Shown one piece after another: positions 1 through 9,289 of a stretch of 64,000 bases of DNA; positions within the stretch are counted from its first letter, which is position 1; the number at the start of each line of letters is the position of its first letter. The notes beneath the pieces are model-generated. The model worked only from the letters and a program-made list of their open reading frames with translations, had not been told where the DNA came from and made no database searches. The DNA lies in the NCBI GenBank assembly GCA_934085565.1, contig CAKOHG010000001.1, forward strand, positions 62,001-126,000, read 5' to 3'. Both the position numbers and the translations under genes were made by a program. Source of the DNA: an uncultured Bacilli bacterium (lineage in GTDB: Bacteria; Bacillota_I; Bacilli_A; RF39; UBA660).

Positions 1-459
1 GAAGATGAATTAAGAGCTAAAGATCAATTAGAAGAAATGAAAGAAATATTAAATCAAGCTAAAAAAGAAATTCGTTCTTATAAGTTACCTATTATTCCTG
101 ATAATTACTTTGTTGAATTAGGTGAAGCGACCGAAGCCATATATAATATGGTTCAAGAACTTGAAAAAACACCGATATCCATTAAAGTATTAAATACAAG
201 AGTAGATACCGCAAGAGACTTAGTTTTAAAAGTTTTTAATACGACTAAAGAAACGGTGAAAACAGCTAAAATGGCTGAAACCGCTATTGTTTATGGCAAT
301 CGTTATCGTCCTATAAATGATGAAGTGGAAATAGGACTTATCAAAGCGGAAAAACTATTTTATAAAGGTGATTTTAAACATTCTTTAGAAAATGCTATTA
401 ATGCTATAAACTTGATTGAACCAGGCATTTATAAAAAATTAATGGAAGAATATCGTTAG
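1..459 (+). CDS. ezrA: Septation ring formation regulator EzrA, C-terminal part (5' truncated by window edge)
   Basis: The reading frame is open from base 1, so only the last 152 residues are present. EzrA is a membrane-anchored spectrin-like protein that restrains FtsZ ring assembly at the membrane. What is visible is a helical, charged C-terminus with the YGNRYR motif typical of the EzrA tail, followed by the amphipathic end. The order ezrA, cysteine desulfurase, thiI is the same as in Bacillus, which supports the call. A hairpin terminator follows directly. The N-terminal membrane anchor lies outside the window and cannot be checked. Confidence 0.9.
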   Translation, partial: EDELRAKDQLEEMKEILNQAKKEIRSYKLPIIPDNYFVELGEATEAIYNMVQELEKTPISIKVLNTRVDTARDLVLKVFNTTKETVKTAKMAETAIVYGNRYRPINDEVEIGLIKAEKLFYKGDFKHSLENAINAINLIEPGIYKKLMEEYR

Positions 460-462
460 AAA

Positions 463-502
463 GAGTTAAGTCATAAAAATTCTTGAACTTAACGCTTTTT
501 TT
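463..502 (+). terminator. Rho-independent terminator after ezrA
   Basis: Inverted repeat GTTAAGT (465-471) and ACTTAAC (487-493) followed by a run of T. It separates ezrA from the next transcript. Confidence 0.75.
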
Positions 503-532
503 CTCTATAATGGTAATAGTTAAGGAGTAAAT

Positions 533-1108
533 ATGAAAAAAATAATGATTGATTTAGACGAAACAATCTGTTCCCCAAGTTATTTAAAAGAAGTGAATAA
601 ATATTTAAATACTAATTATAAATACGAAGATATAAAAACTTATTTTGTTGAAGATATTATTGAAGAAGACAAAAAACAAGATTTTTTAGATTATTTTTAC
701 CAAAATGTTAATGTTTATGATGACGCGATGATATTACCAGATGCCATTGGTGTTATTGAAAAGTTAAGTCATTTTTATGAAATTTATATTGTGTCTGCTT
801 TCGTAGATAAAAGAAGAATTAAAGAAAGTAGCATTATGGCAAAATATAAATATGAATGGATTTTAAAAAATATGCCCTTTATTGACCCTAAAAAAATCGT
901 GTTAACGGGTAGTAAAGATATTATTATGTGTGATATTAAAATTGATGATAAAGTAGGTAACTTAAAAGGATATGGCGAAACCAAATTGTTAATGGATCAG
1001 CTTCATAATCAAAAATATTCTTTTGAAGAACTTACTAATATGAATATAAAAAGAGTTTATGATTGGCAACAAGTAGAAGCTATATTGTTAGGGAGTGAAG
1101 TAAAATGA
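533..1108 (+). CDS. 5'(3')-deoxyribonucleotidase-like HAD phosphatase
   Basis: This 191-residue protein is a HAD-superfamily phosphatase of the 5'(3')-deoxyribonucleotidase (NT5C) type, which dephosphorylates (deoxy)nucleoside monophosphates. The nucleophile motif is at the N-terminus, DLDET (residues about 7-11), a threonine/serine and lysine motif follows in the middle, and the acidic motif near residue 137 reads IDDK, which would bind magnesium. The start has a good ribosome binding site (TAAGGAG). Its stop overlaps the start of the cysteine desulfurase gene (ATGA), so the two are translationally coupled. The exact substrate cannot be told from sequence alone. Confidence 0.8.
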   Translation: MKKIMIDLDETICSPSYLKEVNKYLNTNYKYEDIKTYFVEDIIEEDKKQDFLDYFYQNVNVYDDAMILPDAIGVIEKLSHFYEIYIVSAFVDKRRIKESSIMAKYKYEWILKNMPFIDPKKIVLTGSKDIIMCDIKIDDKVGNLKGYGETKLLMDQLHNQKYSFEELTNMNIKRVYDWQQVEAILLGSEVK

Positions 1109-2247
1109 TATATCTAGATTACAGTGCAACCACACCAGTAAGTTATGATGTTTTAGAGTCTTATATAAGAGCGACAAGAGATTTTTCTGGAAATCCTAAT
1201 AGCTTACATAATTTAGGACTAAAATCAAAGGCACTCATGAATAGTGCGATTAAACAAATTAGTGATATTTTTAACGTTTTAGAAAGTGAAATTACTTTTA
1301 CAAGTGGTGCTACCATGAGTAATAATTTAGCTTTAATTGGAACGGCTTTAGCTAATATAAAAAAAGGGAATCACATTATTGTTTCAAGATTAGAACATCC
1401 ATCTATTTATAAAATTTGTAAATATTTAGAAAGTATTGGTTTTGAAGTTAGTGTTGTAGATAATAACGAAGAAGGTCTTATTGATTTTGAAGATTTAAAA
1501 AGACTTGTAAGAGATGACACGATTTTAGTAAGTATTTGCGCTGTAAATAGTGAAACCGGTGTAAGACAACCTTTAAAAATGCTTCGCCAAATTATTAAAA
1601 AAGAAAATATCAATACTATTTTTCATAGTGATATGACACAAGCCTTAGGTAAAGTACCTGTTAATTTTCATGATGTTGATTTAGCGAGTATCACCGCTCA
1701 TAAGATTTTTGGACCTAAAGGAATTGGTTTACTTTATAAAAAAGCTTCTATTAATTTAACGCCAATTTTATACGGCAGTGGGCATGTCAATATGTTAAAT
1801 CCAGGAACACCACCCGTACCTCTTATTGTTTCTTTTGCTAAAGCCATTCGTCTTGCTACGACAGATTTAGATAAAAGAGAAAATTTTGTTAAGAGATTAA
1901 ATGAACGTGTTGTTACCGAACTTAGTAAATATGATGGAGTGTTAATTAATCAAACGAAAATATCTATTCCTCATATTTTAAATATATCTTTTAAAAATAT
2001 TAAAGCTGAGACTTTTTTGCATGCCTTAGAAGAATATGAGATTTATGTAAGTACCAATACCGCATGCGCGAGTGGGGAATTATCGACATCTGTCATGGCT
2101 TTATATAATGACCGTAAAAGAGCTTCAAGTACTTTAAGAATTAGTCTTTCTTATGTTACCACGACAGATGAAATTAATCGTTTCTTAGGTTGTTTTAAAA
2201 TGGTCTATCAAAGATTATCTGTTTTAAGTAGGGAGAATAAAGAATGA
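1105..2247 (+). CDS. Cysteine desulfurase (NifS/IscS family, probable NifZ partner of ThiI)
   Basis: PLP-dependent enzyme (class V aminotransferase fold, 380 residues) that removes sulfur from cysteine as an enzyme-bound persulfide. The PLP lysine lies in TAHKIFGPKG, the cofactor-loop SGATMSNN is near residue 70, and the catalytic cysteine is in NTACASG around residue 323. Because thiI lies 110 bases downstream and ezrA upstream, as in Bacillus where NifZ feeds ThiI, the likely role is sulfur supply for 4-thiouridine in tRNA rather than general Fe-S assembly; that is inference from context. It overlaps the upstream gene by 4 bases and the downstream microprotein start by 4 bases. Confidence 0.9.
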   Translation: MIYLDYSATTPVSYDVLESYIRATRDFSGNPNSLHNLGLKSKALMNSAIKQISDIFNVLESEITFTSGATMSNNLALIGTALANIKKGNHIIVSRLEHPSIYKICKYLESIGFEVSVVDNNEEGLIDFEDLKRLVRDDTILVSICAVNSETGVRQPLKMLRQIIKKENINTIFHSDMTQALGKVPVNFHDVDLASITAHKIFGPKGIGLLYKKASINLTPILYGSGHVNMLNPGTPPVPLIVSFAKAIRLATTDLDKRENFVKRLNERVVTELSKYDGVLINQTKISIPHILNISFKNIKAETFLHALEEYEIYVSTNTACASGELSTSVMALYNDRKRASSTLRISLSYVTTTDEINRFLGCFKMVYQRLSVLSRENKE

Positions 2248-2333
2248 AAAAGGGATATTTACTTATCATTTTTGCCATTATTTTAATTGGTCTTATCATC
2301 AGTGGAACGATTTACTTATTTTTAACAGCTTAA
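2244..2333 (+). CDS. 29-residue single-span membrane microprotein
   Basis: An ATG at 2244 overlaps the stop of the cysteine desulfurase gene (ATGA) and opens a 29-codon frame ending at TAA 2331-2333. The product is MKKG followed by one long hydrophobic stretch rich in Ile, Leu and Phe and a short tail, that is, a single transmembrane helix with a positive N-terminus. It sits in the same operon between the desulfurase and thiI. A ribosome binding site (GGGAG at 2231-2235) lies in the end of the upstream gene. I do not recognise a family. It could be a real microprotein or chance, but the coupling and the composition favour a real gene. Confidence 0.5.
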   Translation: MKKGYLLIIFAIILIGLIISGTIYLFLTA

Positions 2334-2355
2334 TAAAAAAAATCAGGAGGTTTTT

Positions 2356-3537
2356 ATGGAAAAAATTATTTTAATTAAATATGCCGAATTAAATACAAAA
2401 AAAGATAATATTAATATGTTTTTAAAAACATTAAAACAAAATCTTGAGAAAAGACTTCGCAAATACGATACTGAGATTACTTATGATAAAGGTAGGATGT
2501 TTGTCAAAACAGAAGACCATTTTGAAGAAGTAGAAGAAATTGTCAAAAATACGTTTGGAATCCATGAAGTTATTACAGGTTATGAACTTATGAATAACTC
2601 TTTAGAAGAGATTGAAAAACAAACCATTTTATTTGTTAAAGATTTATCTTTTGAAACTTTTAAAGTAGAAACAAAAAGAAGTGATAAAACTTTTCCTTTA
2701 GAAAGTTTGGAAGTAAGTCGCCGTATTGGAGGATTAATCTTAAAAAATAAAGAAAACGTAAAAGTAGATGTTCATCATCCAGAACTTGTTTTTCATATTG
2801 AAATTAGAAAAGATAAAGCCTACATTTATTATGAAACCCATAAGGCAGTGGGAGGATATCCAGTCGGCACTTTAGGAAAAGGTCTTTTAATGCTTTCAGG
2901 CGGAATTGATAGTCCTGTTGCCGGATATCTTGCTATGAAAAGAGGCGTTAAAATCGAAGCTATTTATTTTGAAAGCCCTCCTCATACGAGTGTCGAAGCC
3001 AAAGAAAAAGTTTTATCTTTAGCCCATAAACTAAGTGAATATGCTTGTGACGAAATAAAGGTACATGTTATTCCTTTTACAGATATTCAAGAAGCTATTT
3101 ATAAAAATGTGCCACATGATTATTTAGTTACTATTATGCGCCGGATGATGTATCGGATATCCGCTAGAGTAGCTCATCAAAATCGTTGTAAAATTTTAAT
3201 CAATGGTGAAAGTATTGGCCAAGTAGCAAGTCAAACTTTAACAAGTATGAGTGTTATTAACGAAGTTGTTAAAATGCCCGTTATTCGTCCGGTTGCTTGT
3301 TTTGATAAATTAGAAATTATTGATATTTCTAAAAAAATAGGTACTTATGAAACAAGTATTTTACCTTATGAAGATTGTTGTACCATTTTTGTGCCAACTC
3401 ATCCCGTCATTAATCCTTTAAAAGAAAAATGCGAGGAATATGAAGCTTTGATTCCTTATGAAAAATTGATTGAAGAAGCAATTCAAAATAAAACTACTGT
3501 AAAAGGTATCAAAAAAGAATTTGAAGATTTATTATAG
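2356..3537 (+). CDS. thiI: tRNA 4-thiouridine synthetase ThiI
   Basis: ThiI adenylates U8 of tRNA and transfers sulfur to make 4-thiouridine. The 393-residue protein shows the N-terminal ferredoxin-like and THUMP region (about residues 1-165) and the PP-loop ATP pyrophosphatase motif SGGIDSPVAG near residue 181. It ends about 90 residues earlier than E. coli ThiI, so the C-terminal rhodanese domain is missing, as is normal in Bacillus; sulfur would come directly from the neighbouring cysteine desulfurase. A strong AGGAGG precedes the start. Confidence 0.95.
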   Translation: MEKIILIKYAELNTKKDNINMFLKTLKQNLEKRLRKYDTEITYDKGRMFVKTEDHFEEVEEIVKNTFGIHEVITGYELMNNSLEEIEKQTILFVKDLSFETFKVETKRSDKTFPLESLEVSRRIGGLILKNKENVKVDVHHPELVFHIEIRKDKAYIYYETHKAVGGYPVGTLGKGLLMLSGGIDSPVAGYLAMKRGVKIEAIYFESPPHTSVEAKEKVLSLAHKLSEYACDEIKVHVIPFTDIQEAIYKNVPHDYLVTIMRRMMYRISARVAHQNRCKILINGESIGQVASQTLTSMSVINEVVKMPVIRPVACFDKLEIIDISKKIGTYETSILPYEDCCTIFVPTHPVINPLKEKCEEYEALIPYEKLIEEAIQNKTTVKGIKKEFEDLL

Positions 3538-3606
3538 TTTTTCACTAAATCTTCCATTAGAAAAAGATATTTGTTATAATCACCATAGGAAGCTATGGTG
3601 ATTTTG

Positions 3607-6492
3607 ATGTTTAATAAAAAAAATAAAAATGGCTTTACTTTAATAGAGTTAATAAGCGTTTTAGTAATAATGGTCGTTATTTTATTTATAGCGGTACCAT
3701 CTTATTTAGCTATTACTTATACTATAAAAGAAAGAATGTATGAGTCAAAAGTAGACGAGTTAAAAGCTAAAGGGGAATCTTATGGATTAGAAAGTGGAAA
3801 TTATTTATTTTCAGTTGATACGTTGGTAGAACAAGGATTTTTACAAGCTGATAACGAAAATGGTGCTATTTTAGATCCTCGTGATAAAAGTAAAATGAAT
3901 TGCGATATCATTGAACTAATTCCTAACAAAGATTTAACTTTTAAAACAAATTATATTACTTCTTCAGAATGCTTTACAGATGAACAATTAAATAACCAGT
4001 ATGGTTTTATTAACTTTATGGTAAAAAATGACAAGAACGAAGTCATTTTAGATCCTTCGTCTTGGCATCAATCTAGTAAAGATACTATTAGTTTTGAGTT
4101 TAAAGAACAATATAGTTCATTGCAAGATAAGCTTGTTAAAATATTATGGATAGGTGAAGAAGAAAAAGAATATAACCAAGACGAAATTGATAAAGGAAAA
4201 GAATATATTGTTGAAACTTCTTCGATAAAGCAAATTGCTATTCGACTTTCTCTTACCTTTGATTTTGATGACAAAGAAATTACTTATTCTTATACTACAA
4301 ATGTTAGTATGGATGATGAGTTGCCAGAGTTAGTCGAAGGAAGTATTCAATATTCTAATGATAATTATACTTCTGAAAACAGAAAAATTTTATTTTCTTT
4401 AACAGATCACAATGGAAGTGGTATAAAAGAATACACCGTGGTAAATGATAAAAGTTGTAAGGATGCTGAATTTAAAGAAACAACAGATGGCATACAAACA
4501 GAATATTTAACAAATGGAACATATTACATATGTGCTAGAGATAAAGTAGGAAATGAGCAAGGCTTCTTTGAAGATGAAAACAAAATAGTTATTGAGAAAG
4601 TAGATTCTAATTCTTTTTGGATAAGTGTTGAAAATGAATATAATGACATTTGGACGAGTAATGATGTTAATTTGAAATTAACAACAAACAGTGATAACAT
4701 TGATTACTGTATGTATAAAAATGATAATGAGGAATATAATCGCTTAGAAAAAGAATTTGTAGATAAAACCATCAACATTTTATATAACACAGATATGAAT
4801 AAAAAAATGACTTTTCAGTGTGTTAATAAATCTGGTATTAAAAGTAATGAAGTAAGTACGACCATAAAAATAGATAAAACAGCTCCAACTAAACCTTCTA
4901 TAAGCCTTTCTAGAGGCAATAATAGTTTAGGCGTAACAGGAAGTTATTCTAGTGGAAGTTGGACAAATGAAAATGTTTTAACTACTGTCAAAGCAACAGA
5001 TAATGGAGTAGGAATTTCTTATTATCAATATTCTCATGATAATAAAAATTGGTCAGCAGATATTGCAACGTTAGGATGGAACAGTTCCTATTATAATAAT
5101 AAACAAGAATTACGTTATTGGATAACATGGAATGGTACTTGGAATTTCTATGTTAGAGCGGTAGATGCCTTAGGAAATATTAGTGCTTCTTCAAATATGT
5201 TTATTTTAAAAGTAGACAAAACAAAGCCAACGGCTGCAATTAACACTTGGTGTAATGGCTCTTCTATTACAGTCAGTGCCAATGGTTCTAGTGATAATTT
5301 AAGTGGAATTAATACTTATTACTATAGTTTAGATAATAAAAACTGGTATTCAAGTACTAAAAACTCTTACAGTTTTAACACGACAAGTGCGACTTTGTAT
5401 GTACGTGTTAAAGATAATGCGGGCAATTATTCTAATACGGTATCTCAAACAAGAAGCTGTGAACCACGTCTTAATGATATGTCTATTTCATTTCCTTCAG
5501 ATCGTCGTCTAGAATACATTATTCCTTTAGGAAATGGCAAGGTAATAGGGTTTTATGGCGAAGGCTCTGATAGTGAATACAATAAATCCTTTTTAGAAGC
5601 ATGGGTTTTACAATATAGTAATGGTAAGTTAACCTTAGGACCAAAGCAAAATATTTCTGGAAGTGCTTCTTCTATGGTTGAAAAAGGTGGAGGCTTCTGT
5701 AACATCGTTGGCGCTAGATTAACCGATTCTAAAGTGGTTGTCGGGGGCAATAGTACTTATAAGGAAACTAGTAGCCGGCTCTATTGTGGTAGTCCTACTT
5801 TAACGACGGTTGAAGTTTCAGGGTATTCCGCCTGGGCTTCAGGACGTTCTTATGTTATGAAGCGTGGACCTAAAGGTTACTATGACGAGTTTAATGATTT
5901 TTATTGTCAAGGATATACATGTTATTATTTAAATACATGTAGTAATACTGGTAATTGTTATGATGTAATCCAAGTGCCATTAAATGGTAATGGTATAGGG
6001 ACTGATTATAGTTATAGTAAGTTAAAACGTGTAAATAGTTCTAAAAAAAGTCTTTATGTAGCCGGGGACGTAGAAAATCGTCATAATCTTCTTTTCTGGA
6101 GTGAATACAGTAGCGCTTGGATGAATACTCCTTTCATTTCTTTCAATTCTGGAGAGTATATTTACTTATATACAGTTAATCATCAAGGCAGTTCTTCACA
6201 ATGGTATGAGGATACTTTAAAATCTTCTACTGGCGCTACGATTGATGCCAATGCAAGTGACTACAACAAAATAGCTCGTTTAACTGATAACAGTTTTGTT
6301 TATTATAAAACGACGAGTAATCAACTTCTTGTGTATGAAAAGAGAAATAATATTTGGACCGTTATAAAAACCTTTAATAATATTAATTCGGTAGATTCTA
6401 TAACAACGATGGGAAATAATGCGGTATTAATATATGCTAACAATTGTCGATATGGTTCATGTACTCATACTTTTAAAGTACTCACTTATTAA
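3607..6492 (+). CDS. Large prepilin-like surface protein with Ig-like repeats and a propeller-like C-terminus
   Basis: The N-terminus carries a class III (type IV pilin) signal: a short basic stretch, then NGFTLIEL, where prepilin peptidase would cut after Gly and methylate Phe, followed by a hydrophobic helix. Pilins are normally 100-200 residues; this one is 961. After a pseudopilin-like part come Ig-like/Big-type beta modules (around 240-620), recognisable by repeated DKTKPT- and DNAGN/DALGN-type motifs. The last third (about 625-961) has repeated blade-like segments (GNGKVIGF, DSKVVVGG, DNSFVYY, GNNAVLIY) suggesting a beta-propeller. It contains several closely spaced cysteines. I chose ATG 3607 because GGTGA (3597-3601) lies at proper spacing; ATG 3595 has its AGGAAG only 2 bases away. 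The gene is monocistronic with a TATAAT at 3575-3580. Function is inferred only: an adhesin or pilus-tip-like protein. Confidence 0.75.
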   Translation: MFNKKNKNGFTLIELISVLVIMVVILFIAVPSYLAITYTIKERMYESKVDELKAKGESYGLESGNYLFSVDTLVEQGFLQADNENGAILDPRDKSKMNCDIIELIPNKDLTFKTNYITSSECFTDEQLNNQYGFINFMVKNDKNEVILDPSSWHQSSKDTISFEFKEQYSSLQDKLVKILWIGEEEKEYNQDEIDKGKEYIVETSSIKQIAIRLSLTFDFDDKEITYSYTTNVSMDDELPELVEGSIQYSNDNYTSENRKILFSLTDHNGSGIKEYTVVNDKSCKDAEFKETTDGIQTEYLTNGTYYICARDKVGNEQGFFEDENKIVIEKVDSNSFWISVENEYNDIWTSNDVNLKLTTNSDNIDYCMYKNDNEEYNRLEKEFVDKTINILYNTDMNKKMTFQCVNKSGIKSNEVSTTIKIDKTAPTKPSISLSRGNNSLGVTGSYSSGSWTNENVLTTVKATDNGVGISYYQYSHDNKNWSADIATLGWNSSYYNNKQELRYWITWNGTWNFYVRAVDALGNISASSNMFILKVDKTKPTAAINTWCNGSSITVSANGSSDNLSGINTYYYSLDNKNWYSSTKNSYSFNTTSATLYVRVKDNAGNYSNTVSQTRSCEPRLNDMSISFPSDRRLEYIIPLGNGKVIGFYGEGSDSEYNKSFLEAWVLQYSNGKLTLGPKQNISGSASSMVEKGGGFCNIVGARLTDSKVVVGGNSTYKETSSRLYCGSPTLTTVEVSGYSAWASGRSYVMKRGPKGYYDEFNDFYCQGYTCYYLNTCSNTGNCYDVIQVPLNGNGIGTDYSYSKLKRVNSSKKSLYVAGDVENRHNLLFWSEYSSAWMNTPFISFNSGEYIYLYTVNHQGSSSQWYEDTLKSSTGATIDANASDYNKIARLTDNSFVYYKTTSNQLLVYEKRNNIWTVIKTFNNINSVDSITTMGNNAVLIYANNCRYGSCTHTFKVLTY

Positions 6493-6504
6493 TAAGTAAA
6501 GTTT

Positions 6505-6537
6505 AGTCAACAAAGTAAAATTTGTTGGCTTTTTTTA
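6505..6537 (+). terminator. Terminator after the prepilin-like gene
   Basis: Hairpin AGTCAACAAA / TTTGTTGGCT (one G-U pair) followed by seven T. Confidence 0.8.
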
Positions 6538-6574
6538 TGCTTTTTCTTTTATAATAAAAGAATAGGAGGCAGAT

Positions 6575-9199
6575 ATGAAAAAATACGTTTACTTATTTAA
6601 TGAAGGTAATAAAGATATGACAATGCTTTTAGGTGGTAAAGGTGCTAACTTAGCTGAAATGACTTTGCTTGGTTTACCTGTGCCTAAAGGGCTTACGGTT
6701 ACTACGGAGGCTTGTAACCTTTATTATAATGAAAATAAAACTTTAAATGAAAATTTAAAGGAAGAAGTTCGTGAGGGTATTAAAAAAATAGAACAAGAAA
6801 CAGCTAAAGTTTTAGGTTCCAAAGAAAATCCTCTTCTTTTAAGTGTCAGAAGTGGTTCAGTCGTTAGTATGCCAGGAATGATGGACACGATTTTAAATTT
6901 AGGTTTAAATGATGAGGTAGTAGAATCATTAGCTTTAAAAACAAATGATAGATTTGCTTATGATTCTTATCGTCGTCTTATTATGATGTATTTAGATGTT
7001 GTTAAAGGATGTGGCAGAAAAGAATGCGAAGAAGTTTTAGCGGAATTTAAGACGAAAAAAGGTTATCAATCTGATTTAGATTTAACCGGAGAAGACTTAA
7101 AAACAATTGTTAAAATGTATAAACAAATTTACTTTTATAAAACGAAAGAAGAATTTCCAAGTGATGTTTATGAACAGCTATTTAATGCTATTAAAGCAGT
7201 CTTTAATAGCTGGGAAAACGAACGGGCTATTTACTATCGTAAGTTAAATAACATTCCAGAAGAATATAAAACCGCTGTGAACATTCAAGAAATGGTTTAT
7301 GGTAACTGGGGAGATAATTCTCTTACGGGTGTTGCTTTTACAAGAAATCCGGCAACAGGAGAAAATGAAATTTATGGCGAATATTTAATGGACGCGCAAG
7401 GAGAAGATGTCGTCTCAGGTGTTAGAACTCCTCTAAAAATGGATACTTTAAAAAGGACCATGCCATTAATTTATGAAGAATTTAAAAAGTATGCCAAAAT
7501 ATTAGAAGCCCATTATCATAACATGCAAGATATGGAATTTACCGTTCAAGATAATAAACTTTATCTTTTACAAACAAGAGTAGGTAAAAGAACGGGCCGT
7601 GCTGCTGTAAAAATTGCTGTAGATATGGTCAAGGAAGGGTTAATGAGTAAAGAAGAAGCCATCCTTAGTGTGGAAGCTAAATCTCTAGATAGTTTTTTAC
7701 ATAAAACCTTTGATGACGAAGCACTTTCTAAAACACACCCCATCGCTCACGGTTTAGCGGCAAGTCCTGGAGCGGCTTCTGGTCATCTTTATTTTAATGC
7801 CAAAGAAGCAATTCTTGCTCATCAAAACGGAGAAGAAGTTATTTTGGCAAGAAGTGAAACTTCGCCGGAAGATATCGAGGGTATGCACCATGCCAGTGGC
7901 GTTTTAACAATTCATGGTGGTATGACAAGTCATGCTGCGGTAGTTGCAAGAGGTATGGGTACTTGTTGTGTTGCCGGTTGTGAAGATATTTATATTGATG
8001 AAGAAAAGAAAATTTTAATAACCAAAGAAGGCATTACTTTAAAAGAAAAAGATGAATTAAGTTTAGATGGTACGACAGGACTTATTTATTCAGGTATTTT
8101 ACCTAAAAAAGATCCTGAGTTAACCCATGAATTACAACTTTTCATGAGTTGGGCAGATGAAGTGAAATCTTTAAAAGTAAGAGTTAATGCAGATACGCCT
8201 CATGATGCCTTAGAAGCTATGAAATTTGGTGCCGATGGTATTGGTTTATGCCGTACAGAACATATGTTTTTTGAACCATCCCGAATTAAAAGCTTTAGAA
8301 AAATGATTTTAGCTCAAACGAAAGAAGAAAGACAAAAATATTTAAATGAAATCTTACCTTATCAAGAAGAAGATTTTTATGAACTCTTTAAAATATGTAA
8401 TCATAAAGCAGTAGTGATTCGTTTACTAGATCCTCCTCTTCATGAATTTTTACCAAAGACAGATGAAGATAAAATATCTTTAGCAAGTGAACTTGGTATT
8501 TCCATGGAAAATCTTTCTTTAAGAATAGCAGATTTAAAAGAATTTAACCCAATGATGGGTCATCGTGGTTGTAGACTTTTGATTACTTATCCTGAAATTA
8601 CCGCTATGCAAACAACGGCGATTATAAAATCTGCTCTTCGGTTAGAAAAAGAAAATGTAAAAGTGACTCCAGAAATAATGGTTCCTCTTGTGTCAGATGT
8701 AAAAGAATTTGCTTGTGTTAAAAATGTAATTTGTAAAACTGCTGATGATTTAATTAAAGAAGCTGGTAGTACTTTAAAATATGAAGTAGGTACGATGATT
8801 GAGCTACCAAGAGCTTGCTTAATGGCTGGTGAAATTGCTAAAAAAGCTAACTTTTTCTCTTTTGGTACAAATGACTTAACACAAATGACTTTCGGTTTTT
8901 CTCGTGATGACGCGGGTAAATTCTTGAAGTACTATGAAGAAAATAATATTTTAAAATTAGACCCATTTCAAAAAATAGATGAAAATGGTGTCGGAGAGCT
9001 TATGAAATATGCCATTAAAGAAGGAAGAAAAGTAAAGAAAAATATGTCCATTGGCGTTTGTGGCGAACAAGGTGGAGATCCAGAAAGTATTTCTTTTTTC
9101 AACTCTATTAAAGCTTCTTATGTATCATGCTCTTTATATCGCGTTTTGATTAGTAGACTTTCTTGTGCCCAAGCGGCTCTTAAAGAAAAGAAAAAATAA
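6575..9199 (+). CDS. ppdK: Pyruvate, phosphate dikinase
   Basis: Interconverts pyruvate + ATP + Pi with phosphoenolpyruvate + AMP + PPi. The 874-residue length matches the family. Visible motifs are the N-terminal ATP-grasp start GGKGANLAEM, the SVRSGSVVSMPGMMDT loop, the phosphohistidine segment GGMTSHAAVVARGMG with the catalytic His near residue 452, and the C-terminal PEP/pyruvate barrel ending in GVCGEQGGDP with the acid/base Cys. AGGAGG precedes the start and a TATAAT lies about 25 bases upstream. It stands alone between two terminators. In anaerobes the enzyme often runs in the glycolytic, PPi-using direction. Confidence 0.97.
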   Translation: MKKYVYLFNEGNKDMTMLLGGKGANLAEMTLLGLPVPKGLTVTTEACNLYYNENKTLNENLKEEVREGIKKIEQETAKVLGSKENPLLLSVRSGSVVSMPGMMDTILNLGLNDEVVESLALKTNDRFAYDSYRRLIMMYLDVVKGCGRKECEEVLAEFKTKKGYQSDLDLTGEDLKTIVKMYKQIYFYKTKEEFPSDVYEQLFNAIKAVFNSWENERAIYYRKLNNIPEEYKTAVNIQEMVYGNWGDNSLTGVAFTRNPATGENEIYGEYLMDAQGEDVVSGVRTPLKMDTLKRTMPLIYEEFKKYAKILEAHYHNMQDMEFTVQDNKLYLLQTRVGKRTGRAAVKIAVDMVKEGLMSKEEAILSVEAKSLDSFLHKTFDDEALSKTHPIAHGLAASPGAASGHLYFNAKEAILAHQNGEEVILARSETSPEDIEGMHHASGVLTIHGGMTSHAAVVARGMGTCCVAGCEDIYIDEEKKILITKEGITLKEKDELSLDGTTGLIYSGILPKKDPELTHELQLFMSWADEVKSLKVRVNADTPHDALEAMKFGADGIGLCRTEHMFFEPSRIKSFRKMILAQTKEERQKYLNEILPYQEEDFYELFKICNHKAVVIRLLDPPLHEFLPKTDEDKISLASELGISMENLSLRIADLKEFNPMMGHRGCRLLITYPEITAMQTTAIIKSALRLEKENVKVTPEIMVPLVSDVKEFACVKNVICKTADDLIKEAGSTLKYEVGTMIELPRACLMAGEIAKKANFFSFGTNDLTQMTFGFSRDDAGKFLKYYEENNILKLDPFQKIDENGVGELMKYAIKEGRKVKKNMSIGVCGEQGGDPESISFFNSIKASYVSCSLYRVLISRLSCAQAALKEKKK

Positions 9200-9204
9200 T
9201 ATTT

Positions 9205-9243
9205 AAGAAAATTTCATTTAGTTTATGAGGTTTTCTTTTTTCT
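9205..9243 (+). terminator. Terminator after ppdK
   Basis: AAGAAAA (9205-9211) pairs with TTTTCTT (9231-9237), with further T. Confidence 0.55.
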
Positions 9244-9289
9244 TTCTTTTATAGTATAATGTTGATGGATAGAAAGATTAGGTGATATT

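Noticed and set aside
37..459. ATG 37 as the start of a 140-residue gene
   Set aside because: The frame is open to base 1 and the sequence continues the EzrA helix, so this is an internal Met of a truncated gene.
784..984. Minus-strand ORF of 66 residues inside the nucleotidase gene
   Set aside because: Shadow of a real gene; no ribosome binding site, and the product has no coherent domain. The same holds for the other antisense ORFs, such as those at 1407, 4068, 7561, 20617, 24028, 29545, 47337 and 56688.
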